NCBI GenBank assembly: GCA_001839685.1
Contig: MLAK01000421.1
Coordinates: 1 to 52,399 of the forward strand
Source of the DNA: Tritrichomonas foetus
Taxonomy: Eukaryota; Parabasalia; Tritrichomonadida; Tritrichomonadidae
Reading direction: 5' to 3'
DNA length: 52,399 nucleotides
The position numbers and the translations under genes were made by a program. Below, in pieces: positions 39,450-50,500 of this stretch. Position 1 is the first letter of the stretch; each line of letters opens with the position of its first letter. The notes below the pieces were generated by a model. It saw nothing but the letters and a program-made list of their open reading frames with translations. It was not told where the DNA came from and searched no databases.

Positions 39450-40192
39450 TAAATTGTATTTTTCTTCCTATTTTTTGTTTTTATTTATTCTTTTTTTTAC
39501 CTGTGTTGGCTCATCACTAGTGAACTCGTCCCTCTTATCAGGATCGAATGATTAGATTATGGAAATGAAAATTAATTCATTTGTTCACTGATTTATCTTG
39601 AGTACCAGCCAGAAATATATTATACTCTTGCATGTGTTATACTCTTGCATGTGTTATACTCTATATTTCATATATTCGAAACCTATTGTGATGTTTTTTA
39701 TTTTCATTTAATTGAATTTTGACAAAACAGTATAATAAAGGGAATCTAAAACCATGTGATTTTTAATAGGAATTTAGATCGGAATTCATCAAAATCATCC
39801 TTTTCATTATGTAGATGAGACAATTTTGTGATAATAATTGAGGAAAATTATGTCTTGAGGAAAAATGACAATTTATTTGATGCCATTATTCTATACGAAA
39901 TTTTCCTCCAAAAATCATCAGAAGAATTTCCTTTTTCATTCACAGGTTTCCTCTTTTTTGAATAGATATTCGGCCAAAGATATCGCATTGAAAAATATTT
40001 TTTGAAAACATATCATGAATATTTTGTGATATGAATCATATCATATGAATCTCAACTATAGAAAAAGTTTCAATTCACTTGTCGAAATATTTATTTTTGG
40101 TCAAATAATACACAATAAACAGGTCAAAAAATTGAGATCTAAACGTCTCCTTGTTCCTTCACAAAAGAGTTCTAAAATTCCTCCATCAGACA
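39450..40192. other. Intergenic between two Ser-Pro-rich genes
   Basis: About 740 bases, T-rich at first. Contains TCACTAGTGA (palindrome near 39515) and a 17-bp tandem repeat at 39621-39662. No gene was seen. TCA at 40186-40188 lies five bases before the next ATG. Confidence 0.45.
39621..39662. repeat. Tandem repeat, 17-bp unit, about 2.5 copies
   Basis: TATACTCTTGCATGTGT occurs perfectly at 39621-39637 and 39638-39654, followed by TATACTCT. A recent local duplication. Confidence 0.85.
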
Positions 40193-41161
40193 ATGTTGGA
40201 CGCCACGCCTGAGCTCAATCTTCTTCGTAAGCAGCATCAGGAAGCTATCAGAAAGTGCGAGTTCATAAAAGCCAAGGAACTTAACGACCAAATCAATAGT
40301 CTTAATGATTCAATCCAGAAGTCGAACTACGTCAAAAAGAAAATGGACAACAATTACGAATACACCCATATTAAGGACTGTGTTCGCTCAAGCGCCCAGG
40401 AGGAGTTTACTCGAGCCAATCGTGATATTTTCCTTACAAAAACAGATTTTCAAAGACGGCTGTCACAAATGCTCCTCAATCAGGCGCAGGAACTCAAGGA
40501 CTTAGCCAGCGATTTTGCTAAAGCCCTCGAACTCTGCACAATTCGTACAGTTGTTGATTCCGACCTGATAACAAATGAAGCACAAATTCGCGCAAAATTC
40601 CACGAATACGAAACCGCCCAAATGCTCTTCATCATCGCCAAAAACACACGCGAAATGACAGTTCAACAGCGCCAGGATGAAGTTCGCCGCGAATATGAAA
40701 ATTTGCAGGAAACTATGCGCGCAAGGCACCAGCGTGAACTATCACTAAACAGCCAGAAGAGATATCAATGCTTCGTCGAAATTAAGACGCGATATGACCG
40801 TGAAATTACAAAATTGAAGAAAACACTCGCTGCTTCGGCAATCAAGCTACAAGTCACTCAGAATTTTGAGGAGGAAGAACGTTTATTTGAAGAGCTTGTT
40901 ATTACTCCAAAGGATGACGATTTGACTGATATTCCAAGAGTTCCGCCATCACCAAAATCACGAACTGCTACATCACCTGGACGTTTCAGAAGCTCCCCAA
41001 TGGCCTGCACGTCTCCACGGTCTCCACGATCTCCACGATCACCAAAAATGTCTCCAAAAACGCCGTCTGCTAAATCTTCACCAAAACTGTCACAAACTCA
41101 AAAACCTGTGGCTAACACTAAAAAGGTGAACATTGTGGCATCCCCAGCTTCATCCAAGTAA
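40193..41161 (+). CDS. Helical protein with UVR-like motif and SPxK tail
   Basis: 322 residues. Residues about 8-37 (LRKQHQEAIRKCEFIKAKEL...) fit the helix-turn-helix UVR motif (EFxxAxxLxDxIxxL). The helical, charged region to about residue 230 resembles a compact coiled-coil body (QRRLSQMLLNQAQELKDLA, RREYENLQETMRARHQREL). The C-terminal about 75 residues are a basic disordered tail with a dense SP/TP array (TSPRSPRSPRSPKMSPKTP), typical of cyclin-dependent or MAP kinase targets or microtubule-binding tails. The ATG at 40193 follows CATCAGACA (5-nt leader), while the frame upstream starts with TTG. The stop overlaps TAAA. Codons are less AT-biased than in neighbours, hinting at good expression. 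Function unknown; the tail similarity to the preceding gene suggests related regulation. Confidence 0.75.
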   Translation: MLDATPELNLLRKQHQEAIRKCEFIKAKELNDQINSLNDSIQKSNYVKKKMDNNYEYTHIKDCVRSSAQEEFTRANRDIFLTKTDFQRRLSQMLLNQAQELKDLASDFAKALELCTIRTVVDSDLITNEAQIRAKFHEYETAQMLFIIAKNTREMTVQQRQDEVRREYENLQETMRARHQRELSLNSQKRYQCFVEIKTRYDREITKLKKTLAASAIKLQVTQNFEEEERLFEELVITPKDDDLTDIPRVPPSPKSRTATSPGRFRSSPMACTSPRSPRSPRSPKMSPKTPSAKSSPKLSQTQKPVANTKKVNIVASPASSK

Positions 41162-41253
41162 AGCAAAAAGTTTATTTTATTGATTAATCGATGAATGAGT
41201 TAATTAAAAGGATTATTTCGATATTTTGTTCTTTCTTTTGTCTTCATTTTATG

Positions 41254-41611
41254 ATCAATCACAATCATCAAATCAATCACAATCATCAAATCAATCANNN
41301 NNNNNNNNNNNNNNNNNNNNNNNNNNNNNNNNNNNNNNNNNNNNNNNNNNNNNNNNNNNNNNNNNNNNNNNNNNNNNNNNNNNNNNNNNNNNNNNNNNNN
41401 NNNNNNNNNNNNNNNNNNNNNNNNNNNNNNNNNNNNNNNNNNNNNNNNNNNNNNNNNNNNNNNNNNNNNNNNNNNNNNNNNNNNNNNNNNNNNNNNNNNN
41501 NAATCATCAAATCAATCACAATCATCAAATCAATCACAATTATCAAATCAATCACAATCATCAAATCAATCATAATCATCAAATCAATCACAATCATCAA
41601 ATCAATCATAA
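41254..41611. repeat. 18-bp minisatellite containing an assembly gap
   Basis: Unit CAATCATCAAATCAATCA in tandem before and after the gap, with a few C/T variants. It lies between the convergent 3' ends of the SP-rich gene (+) and the Pmp-like gene (-). The apparent open frames through it (Asn-His-Gln-Ile repeats) are artefacts of the repeat and the unknown bases. Confidence 0.9.
41298..41501. other. Assembly gap (204 N)
   Basis: A run of unknown bases wholly inside the 18-bp minisatellite. The true array length is therefore undetermined. Confidence 0.98.
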
Positions 41612-41750
41612 TTATAAATAACCCGCATCATTTAAATATTTGAAAGAAAGAGATTTTGGATAGCTAAATTTTTAATATATTTTAAATCTAGAAACCATCT
41701 AAATAATATTCACATAAATACACATACACATTCATAAACACAAATGCTAC

Positions 41751-42995
41751 TCATATTTCTAATTCATCTACTTCCTCTTCTTCTTCTTCACTTGTTATTT
41801 CTATTTGGTCAAGTTCATCTTCATTCTCATGCCCCCTTATCAGCTCTCTATCATCTTGCATTGGTGTTGCAGGATGAATGACCATTGATGCTATAATAAA
41901 TACCACCACAGCCAACAAAATAATTTGTGCAGGCAAAATAGCAAATGCTAGCAATGAATTCTCTTCATTGGTGCTTCCTTCTTTATTACTTTCAACTTTA
42001 GAATGGCTTAGAGTATTTTCACTTTCAGTGGCTTGTAAGTATTCAGTTTCTGCTTGAACACCTATTGTTGAATTGATATTTGATATCAAGTTGCTAGTTT
42101 GAATCAAACTTTTCTTATGAATTAAATATGATTCATCCATTGGACAAAAAGCGCTTAAGATAACTGGAATTACATTAGGATCACGAACCTTTTGATCTAC
42201 AACCATAATTTTATCATCAATTGGCATCATAACGAAATCAAAAGAACAATTGAAAAGCATTAATGTATCAGTTTCATGAATGATCTTATTTACACGATTT
42301 TCAAAGAACACTGAATGTTTAATTGTCCACGGTCCATTTGAAAAAGAGAGTTGTTTTTTATTATCATTAAAAACAAAATTCGCGAAGAAAATTGCACTTA
42401 CTTGTAAAGAGTCTTCTAAATCTATAACCATATCACCTTTATTTTTCTCAACTTGAAGGAAAGTTCCCCTCATTCTTGGTGATGGTGATAACAAGATACC
42501 TGAAGATCCAGTTTCTACAATATTATTGGAAATATTAACCATATGGAGATTTTGAGAGCCATCAAAAAATTGAAAAGTATCATGGAATCCTTGACAAAAA
42601 GTGACAGTGCTATCTGATAAAATAAACTCACCGAGTGGTTTTTTGACAGTTGCACAAATCGATGAAGCATTTGCATGGCTCGTGCAATTAAAAAAGCAAC
42701 AGTTTGTGAAATCAGCAGAAGTAACTTTGAGAAAGACCCCTCCGCCATTTATTTGAGATATCGAAGAAATAAATGATACATCAAAAATGTTAACCGTTGA
42801 ATGTTCATTAACAACCGAAATACTTCCACCGCTCTCTTGTGAATAGCAATGGGAAAAAATTGAATTATCGACGAAAATATAATTTGCTGGAGCGAACTTG
42901 ATTGGTTTTGTTAAGAATTTGTAACTAAGCGTAGTGTTTAATAATACTGGACTGGGACTTTCCTTTTGTAAAATCACTGCGAGAAGAAAAAGCAT
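41751..42995 (-). CDS. Pmp-like beta-helix surface membrane protein (second copy)
   Basis: 414-residue predicted type I membrane protein of the same plan as the gene at 9173. It has a short signal peptide (MLFLLAVILQ) and a beta-helix ectodomain with recurring GG and F-x-x-C/N motifs (SGGSISVV, NGGGVFLKV, NCCFFNC, SVFFENR). One transmembrane segment lies at about 348-373, followed by a 41-residue strongly acidic tail (SEEEEEEVDELEI). Several N-glycosylation sequons occur in the ectodomain. GG/FxxN repeats are the hallmark of chlamydial polymorphic membrane proteins and the trichomonad Pmp-like family. TTCTCA immediately precedes the ATG. The two copies are divergent in sequence, so they are not a recent duplication. 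Confidence 0.78.
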   Translation of the reverse strand: MLFLLAVILQKESPSPVLLNTTLSYKFLTKPIKFAPANYIFVDNSIFSHCYSQESGGSISVVNEHSTVNIFDVSFISSISQINGGGVFLKVTSADFTNCCFFNCTSHANASSICATVKKPLGEFILSDSTVTFCQGFHDTFQFFDGSQNLHMVNISNNIVETGSSGILLSPSPRMRGTFLQVEKNKGDMVIDLEDSLQVSAIFFANFVFNDNKKQLSFSNGPWTIKHSVFFENRVNKIIHETDTLMLFNCSFDFVMMPIDDKIMVVDQKVRDPNVIPVILSAFCPMDESYLIHKKSLIQTSNLISNINSTIGVQAETEYLQATESENTLSHSKVESNKEGSTNEENSLLAFAILPAQIILLAVVVFIIASMVIHPATPMQDDRELIRGHENEDELDQIEITSEEEEEEVDELEI

Positions 42996-43381
42996 TGAGA
43001 ATTTAAGGTTAATTTAATTTCCCCATGAATGGCCAAAGTATTCCATTCACAAAATATGATTATATTTTGAACTATAACTGCATATTTTGAATAGTAAAAG
43101 CAGTTAACATATAATGATAAGAAAATCCTGAATAAAATCGGCATTTTCCTTGAAATATTTTCGTTTTAAATCAGTGCAAGAATTTTCCAAAATAGTTTAA
43201 TATATGTATACCCTCATTTCGCTAATAATTAGACTACAAATTTAAGAAACTTTTTCAATGCCAAATTTGGTCAATCATAAAGGTGAATTTAAATTTCTGG
43301 GGTAAGTTGGTCTGAATAAAAAGGTATAGATTTCTTGTTAATCTTAATATTTATTATTATATAAAAATTTTTATCATTCAT
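42996..43381. other. Intergenic between two minus-strand genes
   Basis: About 385 bases holding the Pmp-like promoter and the 3' flank of the Nup35-like gene. No other feature was seen. Confidence 0.4.
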
Positions 43382-44215
43382 TCATTTTGATATTTTATAT
43401 ATGAAAATCGCGAAAAATATTACAAGAGACACCACAAGAAGCAGTCCCCACGATCCAAGCGCTTTTTGTGCGTAAATAATGAGTTCATTCAATGTCTTTG
43501 GGTCATCGACAACTTGGTCAACCTTCCTCATGACGCGGGACTCGCCCAGAATGAATTCATGAAATTTTATGTCGAATGATTTTTTTTCGTAGGGAAGGGT
43601 GATCAGATTCTGATCTTTTGGCGGGACTTTGAATATTACAGGTTCTTTTTGTTTTTCATTCTGTTTTTTGATTTCTTCTTTGGTTGGAAATTCAACCACT
43701 TCATAATCGATTTGATATTTTCCAATCATCAAATAAACGATATCGCTATTATCTAATACAATTTTTGAATGTCCATTAATAACTTCTCTGAAATCTTCAT
43801 CGTTTTGGAATTTCGCAAAAATCCAATTTCCATGCGAATTTTGATATGCTTCAGAGATTGAATCGAACTGTTGGGCTTGATTGCTAGAATTATTAGGATT
43901 GCGGTTTATTTCTTGGAACCGTCCATCAAATTCGAAAACTGTTCCTGCTTGTTGAGCTGATTGAGGGGATTTTGGATTTTCGCTGTTGCTGCTATTATTT
44001 TTGTTTTTGTTGTCGAGCTTGACCCACTCAAGTGATTTTTTCTTTTTCCAATCGGCATCAATATCGTTATCGGAAAAATTGGCGCTTGAATAAATTGGAT
44101 TATATTTTTCGAAAGCATCTTCGACGAGTCGGAGGTTTTTCTCGCTGACACCAAAAATTGTGATATATTTTGAGTCAAACAAATGTTTGTTTGCTGAAAA
44201 AGATGGGACACGCAT
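43382..44215 (-). CDS. Nup35/Nup53-type RRM protein with C-terminal membrane anchor
   Basis: 277 residues. The start, KYITIFGVSEKNLRLVEDAFEKYNPI (about 17-42), and the later segment GNWIFAKFQNDEDFREVIN...SDIVYLMIGKY (about 129-168) match the two halves of the MPPN/Nup35-type RRM. These include the diagnostic GNW and the F-G-F/V entry strand of nucleoporins Nup53/Nup59/Nup35, which form the inner ring of the nuclear pore. The halves are separated by about 80 low-complexity Asn/Ser/Gln residues. The C-terminus is a clear transmembrane helix (about 254-273, WGLLLVVSLVIFFAIFIYK) followed by only a few residues, that is, tail-anchored. Fungal and animal relatives end in an amphipathic helix instead. 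The RRM call is good; the nuclear-pore location is inference. TTCTCA directly precedes the ATG. Confidence 0.72.
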   Translation of the reverse strand: MRVPSFSANKHLFDSKYITIFGVSEKNLRLVEDAFEKYNPIYSSANFSDNDIDADWKKKKSLEWVKLDNKNKNNSSNSENPKSPQSAQQAGTVFEFDGRFQEINRNPNNSSNQAQQFDSISEAYQNSHGNWIFAKFQNDEDFREVINGHSKIVLDNSDIVYLMIGKYQIDYEVVEFPTKEEIKKQNEKQKEPVIFKVPPKDQNLITLPYEKKSFDIKFHEFILGESRVMRKVDQVVDDPKTLNELIIYAQKALGSWGLLLVVSLVIFFAIFIYKISK

Positions 44216-44513
44216 TGAGAAAAATTAATCTCTGTAAAGTGTGGAATTCATTTTCACGAATCGAACAAAGATGGTGAATAATTCTATACATTTGGTGAAA
44301 CAACCGTCGTCTATTTTTGAATTAATAAATGTGCAAACAAACAAGGTCAATTTTTGACTATTGATTTTGAATGAATAAATGGTTTCTCACATTCAAATAA
44401 AATCTGTCACAAAAAATACCGTCTCAAATATTTTTGAATATACTATTTACAAAAAGTTTGTATGAGGCAATCGCTTGGTCAAAATAAGGTCAATTCCAAT
44501 TCGGCATTGAATC
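44216..44513. promoter_or_regulatory. Compact divergent promoter, Nup35-like and USP genes
   Basis: 298 bases separate the two ATGs, so both promoters share this region. TCA motifs abut both starts (TTTCTCA-ATG on the minus side; AATCATGG on the plus side, with further TCAAAA and TCAATT 20-35 nt upstream). No other element was identified. Confidence 0.4.
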
Positions 44514-47500
44514 ATGGATCAACTCTTGAAAGAGGCACGAATTCCAGAGAATCAAGAAATTTGCTTTGATAAAATGAAAGAAATACTTTTAAACTATTTA
44601 ACAACAGACAATCTTTTTTCATGTCAAAAAGATGATGAAATTAACAATTTTTTCAAAAAGGATTTTTTTAGATTGATAACTTTTCTAACAAATTCATTTT
44701 CAGAAGAATATGGAGATTTTTATATCAACAATAAAATATTGGAATTAATTCCAATTTTTTATGATATAATTCTAAAGAAAAATTCAAATATTTGCAAGTC
44801 ATTTTCACTTTTAACATTAAAATTAGAAAATATTAAAAATTATCCTAGTTCTATGCTTGAATCTCTCTTTCCAGAAGATAAAATTCTTGAATTGTTTTCG
44901 ATTTATCAAAAAAACCCAAATTTCGAAATTCTTGACATTATTTTAGAAGCAACTATATGTTCACTAAATAAACTAGATCAACCAAATTCGGCTACATCCC
45001 AAAATAATTTCAACTTAATTATTGGAAACCAATTTTTTCTGGCATTTCAAGAAATTTTTGTCAATGTTTTGGATTTTTTGTGTACAAGATTCGATTATAA
45101 TCAATGCATTTACTTAATAATTACAAGAGTCTTCACAAATCTTGAAAAGTTTTATTCATTTTTGAATCTGGTAAATTCGCATCAAGAAAATAACAAAAAT
45201 GACACAATCTATTTTATTGATGAAAACTTGATTGAGAAGTTTTATTTTTCTTTGTTTGAAAGCCATCTTAAAGTTTTACAAAGCGAATCAATGGAAAAAC
45301 AGTTATACTCAGCCCAAAAATTTTCATATTTTCATCACAATTTTTCTTTTTTTTCACAATGGGTCGAAAAATCAAAACCATTAATTAAATTCAATAATAT
45401 CGAAGGACACGATAATGTACAATTTGAAATAACCAAAATAATAAGAATTATTTGCCAATTCCAACAAATTGACGAAGAAACTCTAAACAGTTTGATATTT
45501 CGAATCGAAAACTCGGATTCTTCACAAAAGAAAATTTTTATGGAACATTTTGCAATTGCCGCTTCCTTTGCACATGAATTAATCGTCTACAAAGTGATTC
45601 AGAAATTCATCAACGACATAAACACTGATATCAATCACATAAATCGTGAAAAACAAAAATATAATTTGAATGACATTGATGAAAATAAAAATATTACGGA
45701 AAAGAATGACTTCAGTGAAAAAAATATGAACCATGTGAATGATTTTAAAGGTTTGGATGATGTAAATTCGATGATTAATTATTCTAACTGTGTTTTACTC
45801 GGAATTTGTGCGATAAATCTTCTTAAAACACAACCAAATATATCAAATTATATAATTGAATATATAGAATCTAAATATTCTACTGATATGACTTTTATCA
45901 AAGTTTTAGAAGACATTTATGAACATTCACCAAACCACAGGAATTCAATGATGATTAAATGTATCAACCAATTTAAATGCGTGAATCAAGAAGGAAACAA
46001 AGGAAACAGTATTCCAGAATCCACATTTTTAATGATGTTTTCTATTTTAAATCTTTTTGATCAAGATGAATCATCAAATTTACTTGAATACCTAATTATG
46101 TATAACCCAGACTTCATTGACAATACCAAATTTGATGAATTGATATTCAAAATTTGCATGAAGTGCCAAATTCCATTGAAAGAAGAACAAAAAGATTTTA
46201 TAGTTCGATTTATGACAAAAAGTATTGAAAGATCGGATTTAATTTTTGAAATCATTCAGAAAAGAGGAATTTATATTTTTGCAAACAATCATTGGATTAG
46301 TGTTGTAAAATCTTTATCAAATAACAAAATCAAAGAATTATTTGTTGTATTTATGAAAAATATATTTCCTTATATATACAATATAGCGAACGAAGTTACA
46401 ATCATGAAAGATCTAATTACATTCTCATTGAAATATTTAACTTCTTTACTTATCGAATATTCAAATGAAAATTACACGTCGAACAATGGAAATGAAAGTA
46501 ATTTCAAATTTATGAATAGTTTAATATTTGATTGTTTATATTCTATTTTGTTGTACATCATTCCAGGGGAAAGAGAATTTTATATAGTTTTATTAGTTAA
46601 TGAACTCTATAAAGAATCAAATATAATTCTGGATTCTTTTTCTCTTGATGTTCATTCTTTGGCAAATTATTTGAAATTCATTCGAAAAATAATATGTAAG
46701 TTTGAATACATGATTGATATTAGCCAAATTGGATATAAACGACATCGTCCAATAAAAAGATCACCTGATACATTCATCATCACTATTCATTCACAATTTG
46801 AACTTGATACGCCAAATAATGACTTATTGTTGTATGTCACACCTAAAAATACAATACGAGAAATTATTTCATCAATTTGCATGATCAAAAAATATTATGA
46901 TTCGAATGCAATTTCACTAACAATGAATAATTCTACAAATTACTTAGATCTTGATACTACCTTAGAAGAAAATGGAATTTTAAATACTTCTACACTATAT
47001 TTACACTTAGTTGATGCCTTACATATTTCACATTCATTTTTATTAATAACACATTTTATCTATTCTAATTTGAGAAAGATTTATGATTATTTAGAGTCGT
47101 TGATCGCTAATATACCAAATGAAATGAAATTTATCAAGGAATATTTCAAATTATTGAGTATTTTACCAACATTTGATAAAATGAAAAATCAAATGATAAA
47201 TGCAAATTATATAAAGAATATTATCACAACTGATAATCATTATCGATTATTTGTTCTTCAAGAAATCTCCGATAGACTAAAAGATGGTCAATATTTGCAG
47301 TTCTTTACTCAAAATAAATTCTTTTCAGATATCAAAAGTATTTTATCAAAAAATTTAAACGAAAAATTACTTTTGGAGATTGTCACAATTTTAAATTTTG
47401 AAGAAAAAATTGACTCTCTAAATCAAACACAAAACTTAGAAATTACTTCAATTTTAATTAACAAATTTATGGAAGTTAAATATCTAGCAACTCAAATTCA

Positions 47501-50500
47501 AATTATCAAATATTTGAACAAACTTCGGCAATTTGAAAATTCTATTAATAATAAAGAAAATGGTCAAAATAGTGTGAGCGAAGAAGATTATGGAAAGGAG
47601 CCTATCCAAGAAATGATTGCTTCAAATGATTCATTTTTAAAATTGTGCTCTTTTCCATCAAATGGAAATGAGATAGATGGTTATTCTATTAATTATAGTA
47701 AAAATAATCATTCTGATACATACTTGAAAATGGAATTGAGTGATCATATTGATAATCTTTTCTCAAGTTTTTCTCAAGAAACCAAAATTGCCATTTTTGA
47801 TAAGCTTATCATGTTTTTAAATGATGCAATTAATCTTGAAGGAAATCCAAGTAATTATTTTTCAAGATTACTTTCAGTGATGATTATTAGTGAAGAAAAT
47901 GATTTCCTTGAAGATGTTTTTTTGGAATGTGTCAGTCAACTTGATGAAATAGATTCAAAGGATTTTAACCACATTGCATATTTCATTGGAAAAATTTTAG
48001 AATTAGATCAACAGTGTATTTTAAATTTAGATGACGAAAGAATTTTTTATTTAATTGATTTAGCGTTCAATGATTTTAATAATATGCACCAGGATGCAAT
48101 TTTTTCTATTTTGAAGCCAATTATTACTCGAAACAATCAAAATAAAATCGACAATAATGATTATTATTCTGCTATTAATGAGTATATTCAATCTTTTGAA
48201 ACTGATCGGTGGAACTATTCTCCATCAGTCCATCAAAAGAAATGTGAATTTTGCGGCTTACGTAATCTTGGATCAACATGTTATATGAATTCAATTTTCC
48301 AAATTCTTGCCAACAACAAAGGATTTCTCAACAGACTTCTTTCTTATTCAGCTAACATAAGTCATACAGGAAACAATGAAATAACTAAAAATCATTCGAC
48401 TGAAAATGGTGTGTGCACTCATAAATCTGATAAATCATTACTAACTGATCATTTGACAGAGATTTTTGCGAAACTTGAATATTCTATAAATGGTTATGTT
48501 GATACTGAACCTTTTTCAAATTATTGGAAAATTGAAGAATATCCACCATTTGATATTCGTATTCAAGAAGATGCTGAAGAATTTTTACATATTTTATTAG
48601 ATAAACTTCCCAAATACGTTACAGAACCTTTATCTGGAAAGAACACAAATACTTTTGAAGGAATCTCGGTAAATTTTGAGCGCACTTTAGAAGAAGAATT
48701 CTACACAATTAGTATCCCACTTTCCGATAGTTTTTCAGAATCAATGAAAACTTTTACGAAACCAATTATATTTGCTAACAATAATAAATATAACGCCGAA
48801 AATTTAGGGAAAATTGATGCTAAAAGGACAACAAAAATTATTAAGTTGCCTGATACTTTGATTATTCATTTAAAAAGGTTTGATTTTGATGTAAAGCAAG
48901 GAAAACGAACTAAATTAAATGACGAATTTAATTTCCCAGATAAATTCAATATTCTTGACTATTTTCCAGATATCGAATTGAATAATGACCAAACAACTTT
49001 CATATTAACTGGGATCGTAACACACAGTGGAACTGCTGAAGGTGGACATTATAATGCTATTGTGAAAAAAAACAATGAATGGATTTGTTTTAATGACAAT
49101 GATGTTTCCAAAATCGATGATGAAAAATTCATTGAGATTTCCAAAGGGAAAAAGAATTCTCAAATTGCTGCATATTTACTGGTTTATGAAAAAGATCAAA
49201 ACTTTCAAAACGAAAATCAAATACTAAAATATGATGATGAATTGATTCAACAGATTCTTAGTGAAAACGAACGATTGAAACAAATTCAAAGTTTGTTCAC
49301 AACTCCAATGGCTCTTTTCTTTTTAAATTTAGAAAATCCTTCACTTCTTGCTAATTTTTACATTCGAGTATTTTGCCATTCTTCACTTTCAATGCATTCC
49401 ACAAAATTTTCAGACGCAATAATCAATTACTTTGGCAAAGAAAATATTCAAAGCAGTACATCAAATAATACATCTAAACAAATATCAAATATCACATCAA
49501 ATCAGAATTCTCAGATTTGTTGTATATTTAATAATCAACATTTACATGTATTTAATGCATTAATTAATGCACCTGATGATATTGCTGCTTCGCTGGTGAA
49601 TATTGTATCAACGATATGTACATTTGCACAAGCAAATCAGATTCGGAATATTACATTCAATCTTTTTGATTATGTAGCAAATTATATTTCTTCATGGCGA
49701 GTTTTGGAACGTTTTGGTGACATTGTAGACAGTTTTGTTTCTTCACATTTGAACGAATCAATTTCTTTGAAATATCCAGAAGCAATTATAAATTTAGTAT
49801 CTAGTTTTTATAAAAGTCAGCCAGGAAAAGTTGCAATGAAATTTGTAAATCTTTCTTCATTCTTCCACAGTCTCTTTTTACTTAATGATTTTACAGATAA
49901 AAGGTTAGTCAATCAATTTTTTGATAAATATTCTTTTCAAATTAAAGAAAGTAAATTTTACAAGGATTATTTCGCTCATATAACAGATTACAACTTGAAT
50001 AATTTCGATCAATTAAAATCTTCCACTTTCCAAGACCTAAATCAAATACCCCCTGTAGAACTTCTGAACAAAGTACCAACTCAAAACAAACAAATAAACA
50101 TCAAAATACCACGATTCAACAACATTTCATTCAAAATTAATTCACAAAAAGAGAAAAATTCTACAGAATCTGTGGGAAATCGATTTAAATTACTTAATCA
50201 GGAACTTTCGGATACATATTCTATCATTATTGATAAAATCTCGAATAATAAAGAATTTATTGCCTTCGTTAAAAATCATGATGAGATTAACTATGACTTA
50301 TTTATGAATAGTTTACTGGAGAAAATTGATGATAATAGTAATTTGATCCTAACTATCCCTGTGATATTATTTTACTTTTTGTTAAGTAGATACCAATCAT
50401 TGAGAAGTATCGGCATGCATGAAATTAGCTGGTACATTGAAAATATGATGATATATCAAAATACGAAATTGAAGGAAAATAAACTAACAATTTTAGTGGA

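Noticed and set aside
39019..39555. 178-codon frame overlapping the first Ser-Pro-rich gene
   Set aside because: Composition (His/Leu/Ser from shifted SP codons) is that of a frame-shadow; the SP-rich frame has a better start context and protein-like organisation.
41191..41643. Open frames through the minisatellite and N gap on three frames
   Set aside because: They exist only because the 18-bp repeat lacks stops and unknown bases translate as X; no real protein is supported.
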